A stretch of 61,760 nucleotides of DNA, taken from Nitrospiria bacterium (GTDB lineage: Bacteria > Nitrospirota > UBA9217). Positions 36,631 to 45,538 of this stretch are shown piece by piece (within the stretch, counting starts at the first letter, position 1; each line of letters opens with the position of its first letter). The notes beneath the pieces were generated by a model that made no database searches, was not told the DNA's origin, and was given only the letters and a program-made list of their open reading frames with translations. The position numbers were made by a program, and so were the translations under genes. The stretch is from the NCBI GenBank assembly GCA_919901555.1, contig CAKKPG010000021.1:1-61760 (forward strand). The letters run 5' to 3'.

Positions 36631-37872
36631 TTACTTCATTTTCGCGGTTACATCGTACTCATAAAGCTCCGCTTTTGAATTGCGCTTTCGGATTCTCACT
36701 ATTCGCACATCCTGAAACCCCGCATGTTCAAGCATCTTTTTGTAAATCTCCTCCACAGGAAGGAGCGTACCGTAGAAGGTAGAGTTTCCGACGATATAGT
36801 GCGTTTCGGCTTCGTCAATGAGCACTTTACGAACATCGCCAAAGTGCTGCCACATATCCTCGAAGTATTTGGCCACGTAGTTGGCGAGCAGGTCGCCATT
36901 CTTGTTATTGGGACTGGATATGTCGGTCAGCGCTTTTCTCAGTTGGCTTGGAACATATGCATCAGAAGAGGGCTTCCAATCCGACAACCGGCTTGTTGCG
37001 ATGCCCCAAGTCCCTCCCACCGCTTGCCAATCAAATTCACCGGCGTCGCGCCCATTTGTGAGATATTCCAGCCAGTACATATAGGGCCGCAGTTCGCGGA
37101 TGTAGGAAATCCGGTTCGGATAGGGGGGGGATGTGATCAAGATGTCATGCTTATCTTTTAAGTATCGAGATGGCGTTCTGGCGTCACCCATAACGATGTG
37201 TGGGCTGGTTGCAGGATTGTCGGCCGCTCCGGCGAGGACAAAAGCCAACTCCTCTTGAAACAAATCCGAATGATTGCATGGGAAATCTAAAAGACTCTGT
37301 GCGGTGTCACTAGTTTTAAACGACATCGACTGATGATTGAAGGCGGCGTTGGATAATTTGATGACCACTCTACAGAACGCAATTAGCAGAAGGTCTCTCT
37401 CCTCACTGTCAGCCGGGGCGTATTCGTGAATGCAGGCTTTGAGTCTGCAAAGAAAGTCGAGTTCAGCGCCGTCCCACCATCGGGAGATGTTATGTATCGG
37501 TGGAGGGGCCGTCTTCGGGCTATTGGGAGAGAAAGAGGAGACCGCAATGCTTGCGCCAAGTTCTCTTGTTCGCTGGATTACGGTGGGAGAAAATTGTTTT
37601 GCTTTGACGGAACTGAACCAAGCAAGAAAGGGATTGATCTCAAGGCCGGCGCCCTGTCGTCCCAGGTACGCGGCGCAGAGCGCCGTAGTTCCTGTTCCGG
37701 AAAAAGGATCGAATACCTTTATGGCGTTCTTTTTTTCTTCAAGGATATCCGTGACGAGTTTTACCGAGTACGCCGGCGTTAAGCGCAACCAGCCATGCCG
37801 TCCCATATGCCGGTTATGCTTGAAGGTCAAGTGAGCGTTCTGACGGTGCGCAATGGTAGATGATTTAGTCAT
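36631..37872 (-). CDS. DNA methyltransferase of a type II restriction system
   Basis: 413 residues. SAM-binding motif DPFSGTGTTALCAAYL (about 55-70) is followed about 185 residues later by the catalytic motif TSPPYPNR (about 247-254). This is the order of alpha-class amino-methyltransferases; TSPPY is frequent in N4-cytosine and N6-adenine enzymes. The start is set at the ATG 7 bases after the nuclease-like gene; an upstream in-frame extension only reads through that gene. The region is A+T-richer than its surroundings, which suggests a transferred unit. Confidence 0.85.
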   Translation of the reverse strand: MTKSSTIAHRQNAHLTFKHNRHMGRHGWLRLTPAYSVKLVTDILEEKKNAIKVFDPFSGTGTTALCAAYLGRQGAGLEINPFLAWFSSVKAKQFSPTVIQRTRELGASIAVSSFSPNSPKTAPPPIHNISRWWDGAELDFLCRLKACIHEYAPADSEERDLLLIAFCRVVIKLSNAAFNHQSMSFKTSDTAQSLLDFPCNHSDLFQEELAFVLAGAADNPATSPHIVMGDARTPSRYLKDKHDILITSPPYPNRISYIRELRPYMYWLEYLTNGRDAGEFDWQAVGGTWGIATSRLSDWKPSSDAYVPSQLRKALTDISSPNNKNGDLLANYVAKYFEDMWQHFGDVRKVLIDEAETHYIVGNSTFYGTLLPVEEIYKKMLEHAGFQDVRIVRIRKRNSKAELYEYDVTAKMK

Positions 37873-37879
37873 AAGTTTA

Positions 37880-38746
37880 TTAGTCGGCCGTAAGTAATTG
37901 CGTAAGCACGTTATTGACTTCCGCCTTGAGCACTTCGGAGTGCCGTTGGAAGAAATCCGCGAGATCGTATCCGATGATTTCCCGCATGAACGAATAGATT
38001 GATTTGTACGGCGTATTGCCGACAGTGCTGCCAGTGAGTAAAACCCATTTCTCATTGCGATATCGGAGGGCAATATCGTCATCGATCTGCAGGGACAAAA
38101 TGGCCGCACAAGGTAAATAGCCTTTGGTATAGGCGGTTGCGGCATTGGCAATGTCCGCATTCTGTCGTTTTGAGTCCTTGCTTTTGTATCCTTGACGCAC
38201 TTCAAAGACGATGCCCTGAAGCGACGCGGCTACGCGCTCGTTCACCTCAAGGTCTTCTGCGCTTTTCGCTATCCATGTCTGAATCCGGCGTTTCACTTTT
38301 GGGTCGGGCACGCTCTCGGTCGTAATTCGCGCATCAAGGGAGAGCGTCCTGGTCTTGCCGCGGCCTTTCTTTACGGTGTAAGACCACTTGACGTCCTCCT
38401 CCTTAAGATTTAGTGAATCCCGCAGTACCTCCCGGAACAGGTTTTCGCACCCGATTCCGATCTGCCTATAGATACTGGTCATGCCGCCCGCCGCCTTGTG
38501 CGCCGCGTACATGAGAGGATTGTCGAGGCCAATCCAATTGTAGAATGGGTCGCTCTGGTATATTTGCTGAAATTCCTTTAGACTGTATCCCCCTTTTGCG
38601 CCATGTCCAAGTTTTGGACGGTAATTGGCACAGACCCGAATCGCGTTCACGAGGTATGCAAGGTATTCCGTATCTTTTTCCCGGCGTGAATTCATTGTAT
38701 GACCATGGCGCATCTGACTCCGTTTATCAAGCTCTCGCTTCTTCAC
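37880..38746 (-). CDS. Restriction endonuclease-like protein of the same island
   Basis: 288 residues from a GTG, or 271 from the ATG at 38695. Located between the methyltransferase and the XamI-type gene, all on one strand. A possible PD-(D/E)xK core is SLDARITTE with GIVFEVRQGYKSKD. The C terminus (VLLTGSTVGNTPYKSIYSFM) resembles families of type II restriction enzymes; ApaLI-like is one possibility, at low confidence. It could also be a control or accessory subunit. Confidence 0.6.
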   Translation of the reverse strand: MKKRELDKRSQMRHGHTMNSRREKDTEYLAYLVNAIRVCANYRPKLGHGAKGGYSLKEFQQIYQSDPFYNWIGLDNPLMYAAHKAAGGMTSIYRQIGIGCENLFREVLRDSLNLKEEDVKWSYTVKKGRGKTRTLSLDARITTESVPDPKVKRRIQTWIAKSAEDLEVNERVAASLQGIVFEVRQGYKSKDSKRQNADIANAATAYTKGYLPCAAILSLQIDDDIALRYRNEKWVLLTGSTVGNTPYKSIYSFMREIIGYDLADFFQRHSEVLKAEVNNVLTQLLTAD

Positions 38747-38809
38747 CCGAGAATATGATTCTATGGTTTCTGTAGTTTATCAGACTTGGAGGGGGTTTGT
38801 AAACAGGAT

Positions 38810-39538
38810 TTACAATAACGCCGTGGCAGTAAAAGTCAGGTTTCGCTGCGTGACAGACACCAAATGATTCTTTATTTTTCGTTCTATTGCCTCCAGCTTC
38901 GTCGGGTCATACGTCTCAACTGTATCTTCGATTCCGTATGCTTTTCTTACCCCCGGCAAAAGACCTCTCAGATCATCCAGCCGATGCTCCCAAACCCAAT
39001 CGATCCCCTCAGCCGCCACGTATCCGAGATAGCCGGGGTCGAAGTAGCCGCAGAAGAGCAAAATGAATCCAATATTTTCCCCGTAACGTTCTTCGAGTTG
39101 CGTGAACTGCTGGGCTTCTTTTTTGCGCCATCTGCTGGTGGTTGTCGCGTTCCCAGATGATTTTATCTCAAGTACGAAAGGTTGGCCTCGCTTGCTGGTA
39201 CGAATCGGCTTCACCATGCAATCAATAGGGGCTTTAACGCGAGCTTTTTTCTGTCCTGCGGAGAGGGCGGGCAAAATTGTAAACGTGCCGTGCGACATTG
39301 CATCAAAATTACTGACTTCTTCGGAGGCTATTTGCTTGTATCCGTGTCGGAGAAGCCATCTCTTGAGCGCGGCAAGTTGTTTCTTTTCCAACTCACTGAG
39401 GAGGGGGTCATTCGTGCGGATGAAGCGCTGCTTGCGGTAGGTGTCGGGGGCAAAGCGGATAAACCAATCGCTATAGAAGTCGATTGATTGAGCGACATCC
39501 GCCTTCCATAAATGCAGTTTGTCCGCGTTTATCGGCAT
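38810..39538 (-). CDS. XamI-family restriction endonuclease
   Basis: 242 residues. The N terminus NADKLHLWKADVAQSIDFYS then DWFIRFAPDTYR is the typical start of XamI-type enzymes (XamI cuts GTCGAC). A nuclease core is seen in APIDCMVKPIRTSKRGQPFV followed by LEIKSSG (D...ExK). A GAGG box precedes the ATG. It is the first gene of the three-gene island; the methyltransferase at 36631-37872 is the probable protector. Recognition sequence inferred from the family, not proven here. Confidence 0.82.
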   Translation of the reverse strand: MPINADKLHLWKADVAQSIDFYSDWFIRFAPDTYRKQRFIRTNDPLLSELEKKQLAALKRWLLRHGYKQIASEEVSNFDAMSHGTFTILPALSAGQKKARVKAPIDCMVKPIRTSKRGQPFVLEIKSSGNATTTSRWRKKEAQQFTQLEERYGENIGFILLFCGYFDPGYLGYVAAEGIDWVWEHRLDDLRGLLPGVRKAYGIEDTVETYDPTKLEAIERKIKNHLVSVTQRNLTFTATALL

Positions 39539-39715
39539 CTTGTATCCTCAGTTACTTCCGGTCGTCATCCGATGATGAAAGAGAATACTATAACGAAGGG
39601 TAAATGGCAAGGGAAGAGTTTAAAGGCGAAAATAAACCCGACATTTTCAGCGAAATGTATGATATCATCGTCAAAGAACGGCTCGTGGTCCTGAATAAAA
39701 ACAAGGGGGAACTCT

Positions 39716-40429
39716 ATGAGATCTTTGCTGCAATGGATCGGCGTACTCTTTCTTCTTCTCGCTGTCCCTGCTTCTTCGTTTGCCGGAGAGGTAACATATC
39801 CGGCGAACCAGGTGGAAAGGCCGCTTACGCTGCCGCAGGGCCTGTGGGAATTGGGGGCGGGGATTGAGTCTTTCAACTGGGCCGGACGTTCCGACAGCGA
39901 CCTCTTTCCCGTGCTTTCTTTACGATACGGATTCACCGACAACGTAGAATTCTATCTCCTGGGAATCAAATACAGGATCATTCATAGTGACCCTTTCGAG
40001 CTCGTTGTCAAGGGGCGGGTGACGGGTTACGGATATTCCTCCATCGACGGAACGATTCTCCAGACGGAGATCGGGGCGGAAGCGAAGCACAGACTTCACG
40101 AAAGGTTCGCCCTCCTCTACAGTCTTGAAGATTATTATACCTATTTCTCGGATGCCCCTGACAGGACAGACCTGCGGCTTTCCGTCGGCGGCCTCTTTTC
40201 ACTTACGGGAAAATTGGCGCTGGAACTGAAGGGAACATATCGAAGACTGGAAAAGTTCAATGAATCAGAGGCCCGGGTGCTGTCCGTGGCATTCTTGTAC
40301 AATATCTCTCCCAAATTCGACATTCGTCTTGGCGCAGCATTCAGCGACTATTCCACTTCTGAAAACGATCGGTATTTTGCCGAAAGTTACAAGCAGGCTT
40401 ATGAAATCGCCGCATACTGGAGATTTTGA
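39716..40429 (+). CDS. Small outer-membrane beta-barrel protein
   Basis: 237 residues: signal peptide (MRSLLQWIGVLFLLLAVPAS, cut probably after SSFA), then alternating strands with aromatic belts (FYLLGIKYRIIHS, FALLYSLEDYYTYF) and a terminal Phe (YEIAAYWRF), the signal for BAM-mediated insertion. About 8-10 strands possible. GGGGGA box before the ATG. No family recognised. A similar but longer barrel is at 45539-46447. Confidence 0.78.
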   Translation: MRSLLQWIGVLFLLLAVPASSFAGEVTYPANQVERPLTLPQGLWELGAGIESFNWAGRSDSDLFPVLSLRYGFTDNVEFYLLGIKYRIIHSDPFELVVKGRVTGYGYSSIDGTILQTEIGAEAKHRLHERFALLYSLEDYYTYFSDAPDRTDLRLSVGGLFSLTGKLALELKGTYRRLEKFNESEARVLSVAFLYNISPKFDIRLGAAFSDYSTSENDRYFAESYKQAYEIAAYWRF

Positions 40430-40464
40430 ACCTGCGCCCGTGCAGCGCACGGGGGGATGCCGCT

Positions 40465-41529
40465 TCATCTCTTCCTTAAGAGAAACGCATGGGCCGAAAG
40501 TCCCGCCCCATAGGCGACCATGACGCACCAGTCGCCGGGCAGGACGCCGTTCTTTTCTATCTCGTCGAGGACGAACCATACCGTGGGCGAGGACATGTTC
40601 CCGTATTCGGAGAGGACCTTCCGCGTCGCCCACAGGCGCTCTTCGGGGATCCCGATCTCGTCCCGCACGGCGTTGATGATCTTCTCTCCTCCCGTGTGAA
40701 GGGCCCAATGCTTGACGTCGTCCACCGTGAGGGACTGCGATCCCAGGACATCCGCCACCACCTCGGCCGCTGCTTTCCTGACCAGGTTCGGGAGCTGGAG
40801 CGAAAGCTGGTTGTGCAGCCGGCCGCCCTTGTGCACGAAGCGTATGGTATCGCGCTGCTCAGGCACATAGCGGCCGGCGGAACGGACCAGCTCGAATCCC
40901 TCCGGCCTCGTCCAAAGCACCGCCGCTGCCGCGCCGTCGCCGAAAAGCGCGTTCGACAGGATGAGGCTCAGGTCATTGTCCATCTGGAAGGTGGTGGTGC
41001 AAATTTCCACCGATACGCTCACCACCACGCCTTCCCCGTTCGTTTTGAGCATGGACTCCGCGACCTGAAGGTTGGGGATGGCGCCGCCGCAGCCGCTGCC
41101 CACCATGTCGTAGGCGCGGACGCTTCGGGACAGCCCCAGCCTTTCTATCAGATAGGTCGAGATGCCGGGACAGATGTACCCGGTGCAGGTGTTCACCACC
41201 AGGCCTGTTACCGCGTCAACGCCCGCTCCTGCCTTTGAAAGCGCCTTGGTAATAGCCTGCGCCGAAAGTTCGAGAGACCAGTGGGTAAACCGGGCGATGC
41301 GCGCGTCGGGGGCCTCGTCTACAAGACAGTCGGGGTCATCCAGGGCAAAGTGTCTTTTTTGAATGCTCCGATGCTGGAAGGTCGTGCGAATGAGCCCGAG
41401 ACTGCGTGGGCTGAGCTTGCCGCCGTAGTGCCTGCGCATGAACTCTTCGGCAAAAGCCTGGTCCGCGCTGTAGGGCGGCACAGCCACGGCGAGGGAGGCG
41501 ATGTGGGGATTGACTTCCTGCTTTACCAT
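40465..41529 (-). CDS. Type III polyketide synthase (chalcone/resorcinol synthase family)
   Basis: 354 residues of the thiolase fold with the catalytic triad of type III PKS: Cys in DMVGSGCGGAIPNLQ, His in WALHTGGEKIINA and Asn in SEYGNMSSPTVWFVLD. These enzymes extend an acyl-CoA with malonyl-CoA and cyclise the product to pyrones, resorcinols or phloroglucinols. The start MVKQEV is preceded by GGAAAGG at a longer distance than usual. The B12-type radical SAM gene lies 81 bases upstream on the same strand, and an O-methyltransferase is nearby on the other strand, suggesting a small natural-product locus. The starter acyl group is not predictable. Confidence 0.92.
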   Translation of the reverse strand: MVKQEVNPHIASLAVAVPPYSADQAFAEEFMRRHYGGKLSPRSLGLIRTTFQHRSIQKRHFALDDPDCLVDEAPDARIARFTHWSLELSAQAITKALSKAGAGVDAVTGLVVNTCTGYICPGISTYLIERLGLSRSVRAYDMVGSGCGGAIPNLQVAESMLKTNGEGVVVSVSVEICTTTFQMDNDLSLILSNALFGDGAAAAVLWTRPEGFELVRSAGRYVPEQRDTIRFVHKGGRLHNQLSLQLPNLVRKAAAEVVADVLGSQSLTVDDVKHWALHTGGEKIINAVRDEIGIPEERLWATRKVLSEYGNMSSPTVWFVLDEIEKNGVLPGDWCVMVAYGAGLSAHAFLLRKR

Positions 41530-41610
41530 TTCGATAACATCCTTTCCGACAAATAAGATGCTGCCCCTCTTTACACTCCGCATTCCGGATTCCGCACTCC
41601 GCAATACCCT

Positions 41611-43038
41611 CTACACGTCCATCCCCACCAGCCGCAGGCCCCTCCGGATGAACCGCGTGTGCCGCCACAGGGGAGACCGCAGCCCCAGCCGGTAGGCGGC
41701 CCGATGGACCAACGGAAGAAACGAGAGGCCGATGGAATCGGAGCTGATGAAATTCATGTGGCCGGCCATCGATTTTCTGAGCTCCTTCGCTATCCATCCG
41801 GCATCGACATCGGGAGACACATAGAACACCGGGGCGAGCATTTTATCCCGAGGGACCGATAACGCTCCCTGGTTCCGCGCGATCGTTTCCAGCTCCGTCC
41901 CGGGATATACGCGGATCCCGATATTAAAGAACGCCACGTCCCGCGGCCCGATGCGGGTCTCGGCAAATCTGAGCGTCTCCCGCACCGTCTCCCCGGTCTC
42001 CCCCGGCCCGCCGAGCAGGAATATCCAGGCGCAGGGGATCCGATGGCGCCGGACCACCTCGGCTGCGCGATGCACCTCCCGGCTGGTGAACCCTTTCCGG
42101 AGCCCCTGCAGCACCCGGTCGGACGCGCTCTCTACGGTTATGCCCATGCCCACGAACCCGGACCGCTCCATCGCGGCAACCAGCGCGTCATCGAAGTATC
42201 GGGGATTCAGTTCCAGGCTCTGGAGCCGCGCCCCCTGTTTCGACCGCGCGAGCGCTTCGCAGACGGCCACGGCATGGTCATAGGGCGCGTTGAACACACT
42301 GTCCACGAACTCGATGTCCCGCTGCCCCGAAGACGCAAGCCGCGCCGCCGCGTCCGCAACGCTTGCGGGATCGGAGAGCCGGTACGTACTTCCTTCTATC
42401 TTTCGATATGTGCAGTACACACACTGGAACTGGCACCCCAGCTTGGTCTGAAGAGGCGCCGTGGCCATGTGGGACCGGTACGCGGAAATATTCACCCACC
42501 GGCGGTAGTCGGGAGCGGCGCAGTCGCTGGAGAATCCTGAAGTGACGCAGGGAGTTTTGTGGAACGCGCCGTTCTCACGGTACATGATGCCTTCCAGGCC
42601 GCCGACGGGTTTTCCCCGGGCAAGCACTTCGAGCAGGCCCGGGAAAACGACCTCGCCGTCCCCGAGCACTCCCAGGGAGGCGCCGGAAGAGCGAAGTATC
42701 TCCTCGGGCATGACCGAGAGCGCCGCGCCCCCGAGGATGATGGGGGCATCGGTCATCGCGCGCACGGCCTTGGTCAGCGCCGCCAGCTCGCTGATGAAAA
42801 AGACCGGCGACGCCATGTCGTTATTATCGATGTTCCGCACCGACAGGCCGATGACGTCGGGTTTCGAGGCTGCAATACCGGACCGCACAACGCGGAGCGC
42901 GTCCTTTTCGAACATAAGGTCCAGAAGCCGGACCCGGTGACCGGCCCGTTCCGCGGCCTCGGCGACCATGCAGGCGCCCATGGGCATGACGGGCATGGGG
43001 AGGGTGTTTCGGTTGGTGGCGATGATGAGGACGTTCAT
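41611..43038 (-). CDS. B12-binding domain radical SAM protein
   Basis: 475 residues. N-terminal cobalamin-binding Rossmann domain (about 1-130, MNVLIIATNRNTLPMPVMPM; ILGGAALSVMPEEIL), then a radical SAM barrel with the cluster motif CQFQCVYC (about 200-207; C-x3-C-x2-C) and a C-terminal helical extension. The corrinoid motif DxHxxG is absent, as in most of this family. Such enzymes methylate unactivated carbons or rearrange rings. Adjacent to the type III PKS, with 81 bases of ATTCCGC-type repeat between, so a joint pathway is inferred. Confidence 0.9.
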   Translation of the reverse strand: MNVLIIATNRNTLPMPVMPMGACMVAEAAERAGHRVRLLDLMFEKDALRVVRSGIAASKPDVIGLSVRNIDNNDMASPVFFISELAALTKAVRAMTDAPIILGGAALSVMPEEILRSSGASLGVLGDGEVVFPGLLEVLARGKPVGGLEGIMYRENGAFHKTPCVTSGFSSDCAAPDYRRWVNISAYRSHMATAPLQTKLGCQFQCVYCTYRKIEGSTYRLSDPASVADAAARLASSGQRDIEFVDSVFNAPYDHAVAVCEALARSKQGARLQSLELNPRYFDDALVAAMERSGFVGMGITVESASDRVLQGLRKGFTSREVHRAAEVVRRHRIPCAWIFLLGGPGETGETVRETLRFAETRIGPRDVAFFNIGIRVYPGTELETIARNQGALSVPRDKMLAPVFYVSPDVDAGWIAKELRKSMAGHMNFISSDSIGLSFLPLVHRAAYRLGLRSPLWRHTRFIRRGLRLVGMDV

Positions 43039-43335
43039 ACCGGCTTTTGTGAAACGACGGGAATGAAACCAGGGACCTGAACAGCAGGGAGAGAATTATG
43101 CGTCCCTGAGCTTCATCTATAATACAACATAATCCCGGCAAGTCAAGAAGCTTCCCCCGGTAAAGGCCTCGAACCCTATCGCCTCTCTCCTCCTCCGTCG
43201 TGATGCGGCTCCGGCGATTGCACGGTTGTACGTGCCGCGAAGACAGGACGTATATCCTTGTGCAGCCATTGCCCAATGTGCACGCTTGCGCGGCAGAGCG
43301 AAAGGGCTGCTGCCCCCGTAACTGGAGGATTATGG

Positions 43336-43369
43336 ATGATTCGCATCTTCACATGATTCGCATCTTCAC
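43336..43369. repeat. 17-bp tandem direct repeat next to a promoter
   Basis: ATGATTCGCATCTTCAC twice without gap (43336-43352 and 43353-43369), ending exactly at the -35 box that begins at 43370. A candidate activator or repressor site in the divergent region between the radical SAM gene and the 43479 gene. Confidence 0.65.
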
Positions 43370-43399
43370 TTGACTTTTCCGGTATTTTTGCGCTATTCT
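43370..43399 (+). promoter_or_regulatory. Probable promoter of the Cys-cluster / O-methyltransferase genes
   Basis: TTGACT (43370-43375), 18-base spacer, TATTCT (43394-43399), 80 bases before the first start. The 17-bp tandem repeat abuts the -35. Confidence 0.5.
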
Positions 43400-43478
43400 T
43401 TAACAGCAACGTTTCCATTCTCCAACTCCAGCGTCCTATTACTCTGAAGACTACGAAGCCCGTCCGAGGAGCCGCCCG

Positions 43479-43673
43479 GTGAGCAGATCACGTCTTATTG
43501 CCGTCTTCGCCGCCGCACTGTTGACGGCAAATATCGCCCAGGGACACGAAACCACGGCGTCCTCCGCTACGGAGAAGACTATGAACGCGCGGGCCTTCCG
43601 CCGCATAAACGGATTTATCTTCTTCATCATGGTTCTCATATCGGCCGACAGGTTCTTGCTGCGCTTTGCATAA
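43479..43673 (+). CDS. Possible small exported peptide
   Basis: 64 residues from a GTG preceded by GAGGAG. The N terminus MSRSRLIAVFAAALLTANIA is a good signal peptide or membrane anchor (cut possible after QG), and the C terminus holds a second hydrophobic stretch (INGFIFFIMVLISADRFLL). It is 9 bases ahead of the Cys-cluster gene. No family known. The 64-codon size and GTG start leave doubt. Confidence 0.4.
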   Translation: MSRSRLIAVFAAALLTANIAQGHETTASSATEKTMNARAFRRINGFIFFIMVLISADRFLLRFA

Positions 43674-43682
43674 CACCGTGCC

Positions 43683-44081
43683 ATGTCGCGAAATACTGTT
43701 GAAATCGCCGGGCAGTTGAAAGGGCTCCTGATCCGGGGCTCGCCGCTTATCGAAGAATACACAACGCAGACCTGTCCCGGGTGCGCTGATGTGTGTTGCA
43801 GGCAGAAGCACGGCCTGTTCCGCGAGCGTGACGCCGTCTATCTGACCGCGCTGGGAATCAACGTTCCGCCTCATGACGAAACGAGGCCGCCCGAAGGGCC
43901 CTGCGAATTTCTCGGCAATGAAGGATGCGCCCGGCCGCGGTGGCTCAGGCCCTTCAGGTGCACCTGGTATTTCTGCGATCCTCTCCTCAGGGCCATGAAC
44001 GACGGGCCCCGGAAAAAGGCGAGGGCGCTCTCTGCGCTCCTCCAGGAAATGATCGGGCTTTACGATGAACTGAAAGGATAA
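43683..44081 (+). CDS. Short YkgJ-like cysteine cluster protein
   Basis: 132 residues with two Cys groups (CPGCADVCC at about 31-39; CEFLGNEGC and CTWYFC further on) as in YkgJ-type proteins. No membrane or export signal. It ends 10 bases before the O-methyltransferase gene, so the two are probably one transcript. The metal or cluster bound and the role in the suspected pathway are unknown. Confidence 0.7.
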   Translation: MSRNTVEIAGQLKGLLIRGSPLIEEYTTQTCPGCADVCCRQKHGLFRERDAVYLTALGINVPPHDETRPPEGPCEFLGNEGCARPRWLRPFRCTWYFCDPLLRAMNDGPRKKARALSALLQEMIGLYDELKG

Positions 44082-44091
44082 ACGGATAACC

Positions 44092-45057
44092 ATGAATAAA
44101 ATAATCTTACAGCAGGCGCAGGAACTGGCGAAATTGTGGGGCGGGTTCCGGGCCAGCCGGGTCGTGCTCACCGCCAACAACTATGAAGTCTTCGAGCACC
44201 TCCGCTCGGGAAAGACTGCCGATGAGATCGCCGGCATCCTCGGCACGGACAACCGGGCCACGGAAATCCTGCTTGATGCGCTCACGGCGCTGGGACTGCT
44301 CAGGAAGACGGGCCCCCGGTACAGGAATGCTCCCGTCGCGAAGCGCTTCCTGGTCAAAGGCGGCCCCGCTTATCAGGGCGATATGCTTCGCCACGCCGAC
44401 ACGCTCTGGAAGAACTGGTCCGGCCTCGATGACGTGCTAAAAACCGGTTCGCCGAACCGTGCGGGCGGACGCAACCACGACGCCTTTATCAAGGCCATGC
44501 ATAATAATGCCGTATTGCGGGTGAAGGATGTCATCGATGCCGTCGACCTCAGAGGCGTAAAGAGGGCGCTCGACCTGGGCGGCGGTCCCGGCACGTACAC
44601 CGTGGAACTGGCCAAACGCGGTATTTCTGCTGCGCTCTTCGACCTCCCCAACACGATTGAGATAGCTCGAACAATGATCCGGCCGTCGATCGCTAAAAAG
44701 ATTCACTTCCGCGAGGGTGATTTTCACATCAATGACATCGGGAAGGGGTACGATCTCGTCTTTATCAGCCAGGTGTTCCATTCTTTCTCCGAGGACGAGA
44801 ACAGGATACTCCTGAAAAAGGTGCATGAAGCCTTAAATCCTAAAGGAAGGGTCGTGATCCATGAATTTTATCTTGACAAAAACCGTGCGTTCCCGCCGTT
44901 GGGGGCGTTGTTTTCGATCAACATGCTGGTGAACACATCATCGGGCAGGAGCTATGCGCCGCAGGAGATGAAACGATGGCTGTCGCAGACGGGATTCAAG
45001 AACACAAGGGAGAAGATGCTCAACGATACGGTGCTGGTAACGGGCGTGCGGAAATGA
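44092..45057 (+). CDS. SAM-dependent O-methyltransferase (Methyltransf_2 type)
   Basis: 321 residues. N-terminal winged-helix dimerisation domain (about 10-95), then a methyltransferase domain with motif I ALDLGGGPGTYTVELAKRG and the LFDLPNTIEIAR block typical of acetylserotonin/hydroxyneurosporene O-methyltransferases. These act on phenolic hydroxyls. Lying close to a type III PKS, it may methylate an aromatic polyketide (inference). AAAGGA box about a dozen bases before the ATG. Confidence 0.88.
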   Translation: MNKIILQQAQELAKLWGGFRASRVVLTANNYEVFEHLRSGKTADEIAGILGTDNRATEILLDALTALGLLRKTGPRYRNAPVAKRFLVKGGPAYQGDMLRHADTLWKNWSGLDDVLKTGSPNRAGGRNHDAFIKAMHNNAVLRVKDVIDAVDLRGVKRALDLGGGPGTYTVELAKRGISAALFDLPNTIEIARTMIRPSIAKKIHFREGDFHINDIGKGYDLVFISQVFHSFSEDENRILLKKVHEALNPKGRVVIHEFYLDKNRAFPPLGALFSINMLVNTSSGRSYAPQEMKRWLSQTGFKNTREKMLNDTVLVTGVRK

Positions 45058-45058
45058 A

Positions 45059-45107
45059 GGGCAGAGGGCAGAGGGCAGAGGGCAGAGGGCAGAGGGCAGA
45101 GGGCAGA
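45059..45107. repeat. 7-bp tandem repeat, seven units
   Basis: Seven exact GGGCAGA units directly after the O-methyltransferase stop codon, fading into GAGTAGGCAGTAGGCAGGAGG. The rest of the space to 45538 (about 430 bases) has no gene that I can support. Confidence 0.85.
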
Positions 45108-45538
45108 GAGTAGGCAGTAGGCAGGAGGCGTGGAGGCGTCTGACGGTTACGCTGCCGGTTTCGGACGTACCGCTCGTCAGTCGTCCAAGGGTTACGATGT
45201 CCGTATCGTCTATCGTCCGACGGCAACGTCCTAACCCGGACAAGCCGGAACTAAAAACTTTTTTGCCACAGGACGCCGAGTGGAGAGATCACAGAGGTAA
45301 AATATAAAGCCGAATCTTGTAGTTATGAAATTAGTTGATAATGTCGTGCAGAATTTAGCGGTTTAAGAAGATCAGCTTGTTGATTTATCGAAACTTTGAT
45401 TTTTAAACTGCGGAACTTGGGTTAACGGCGGGATGGCGGGCCGGCGGCAGAGATAGTGGGTACAGGCTTCCGTCGGAGGAAGGGCCGGTATGCCCGGGCC
45501 GGGTGGGGCAACTATAAATTCGGGAGATTGCGCTTATA

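Noticed and set aside
43488-44180. 230-codon minus-strand frame
   Set aside because: Antisense to the Cys-cluster gene, whose cysteine motifs are clearly on the plus strand.
45059-45107. CRISPR-like array
   Set aside because: The seven units are 7 bp with no spacers; a simple tandem repeat. No cas gene in the window.
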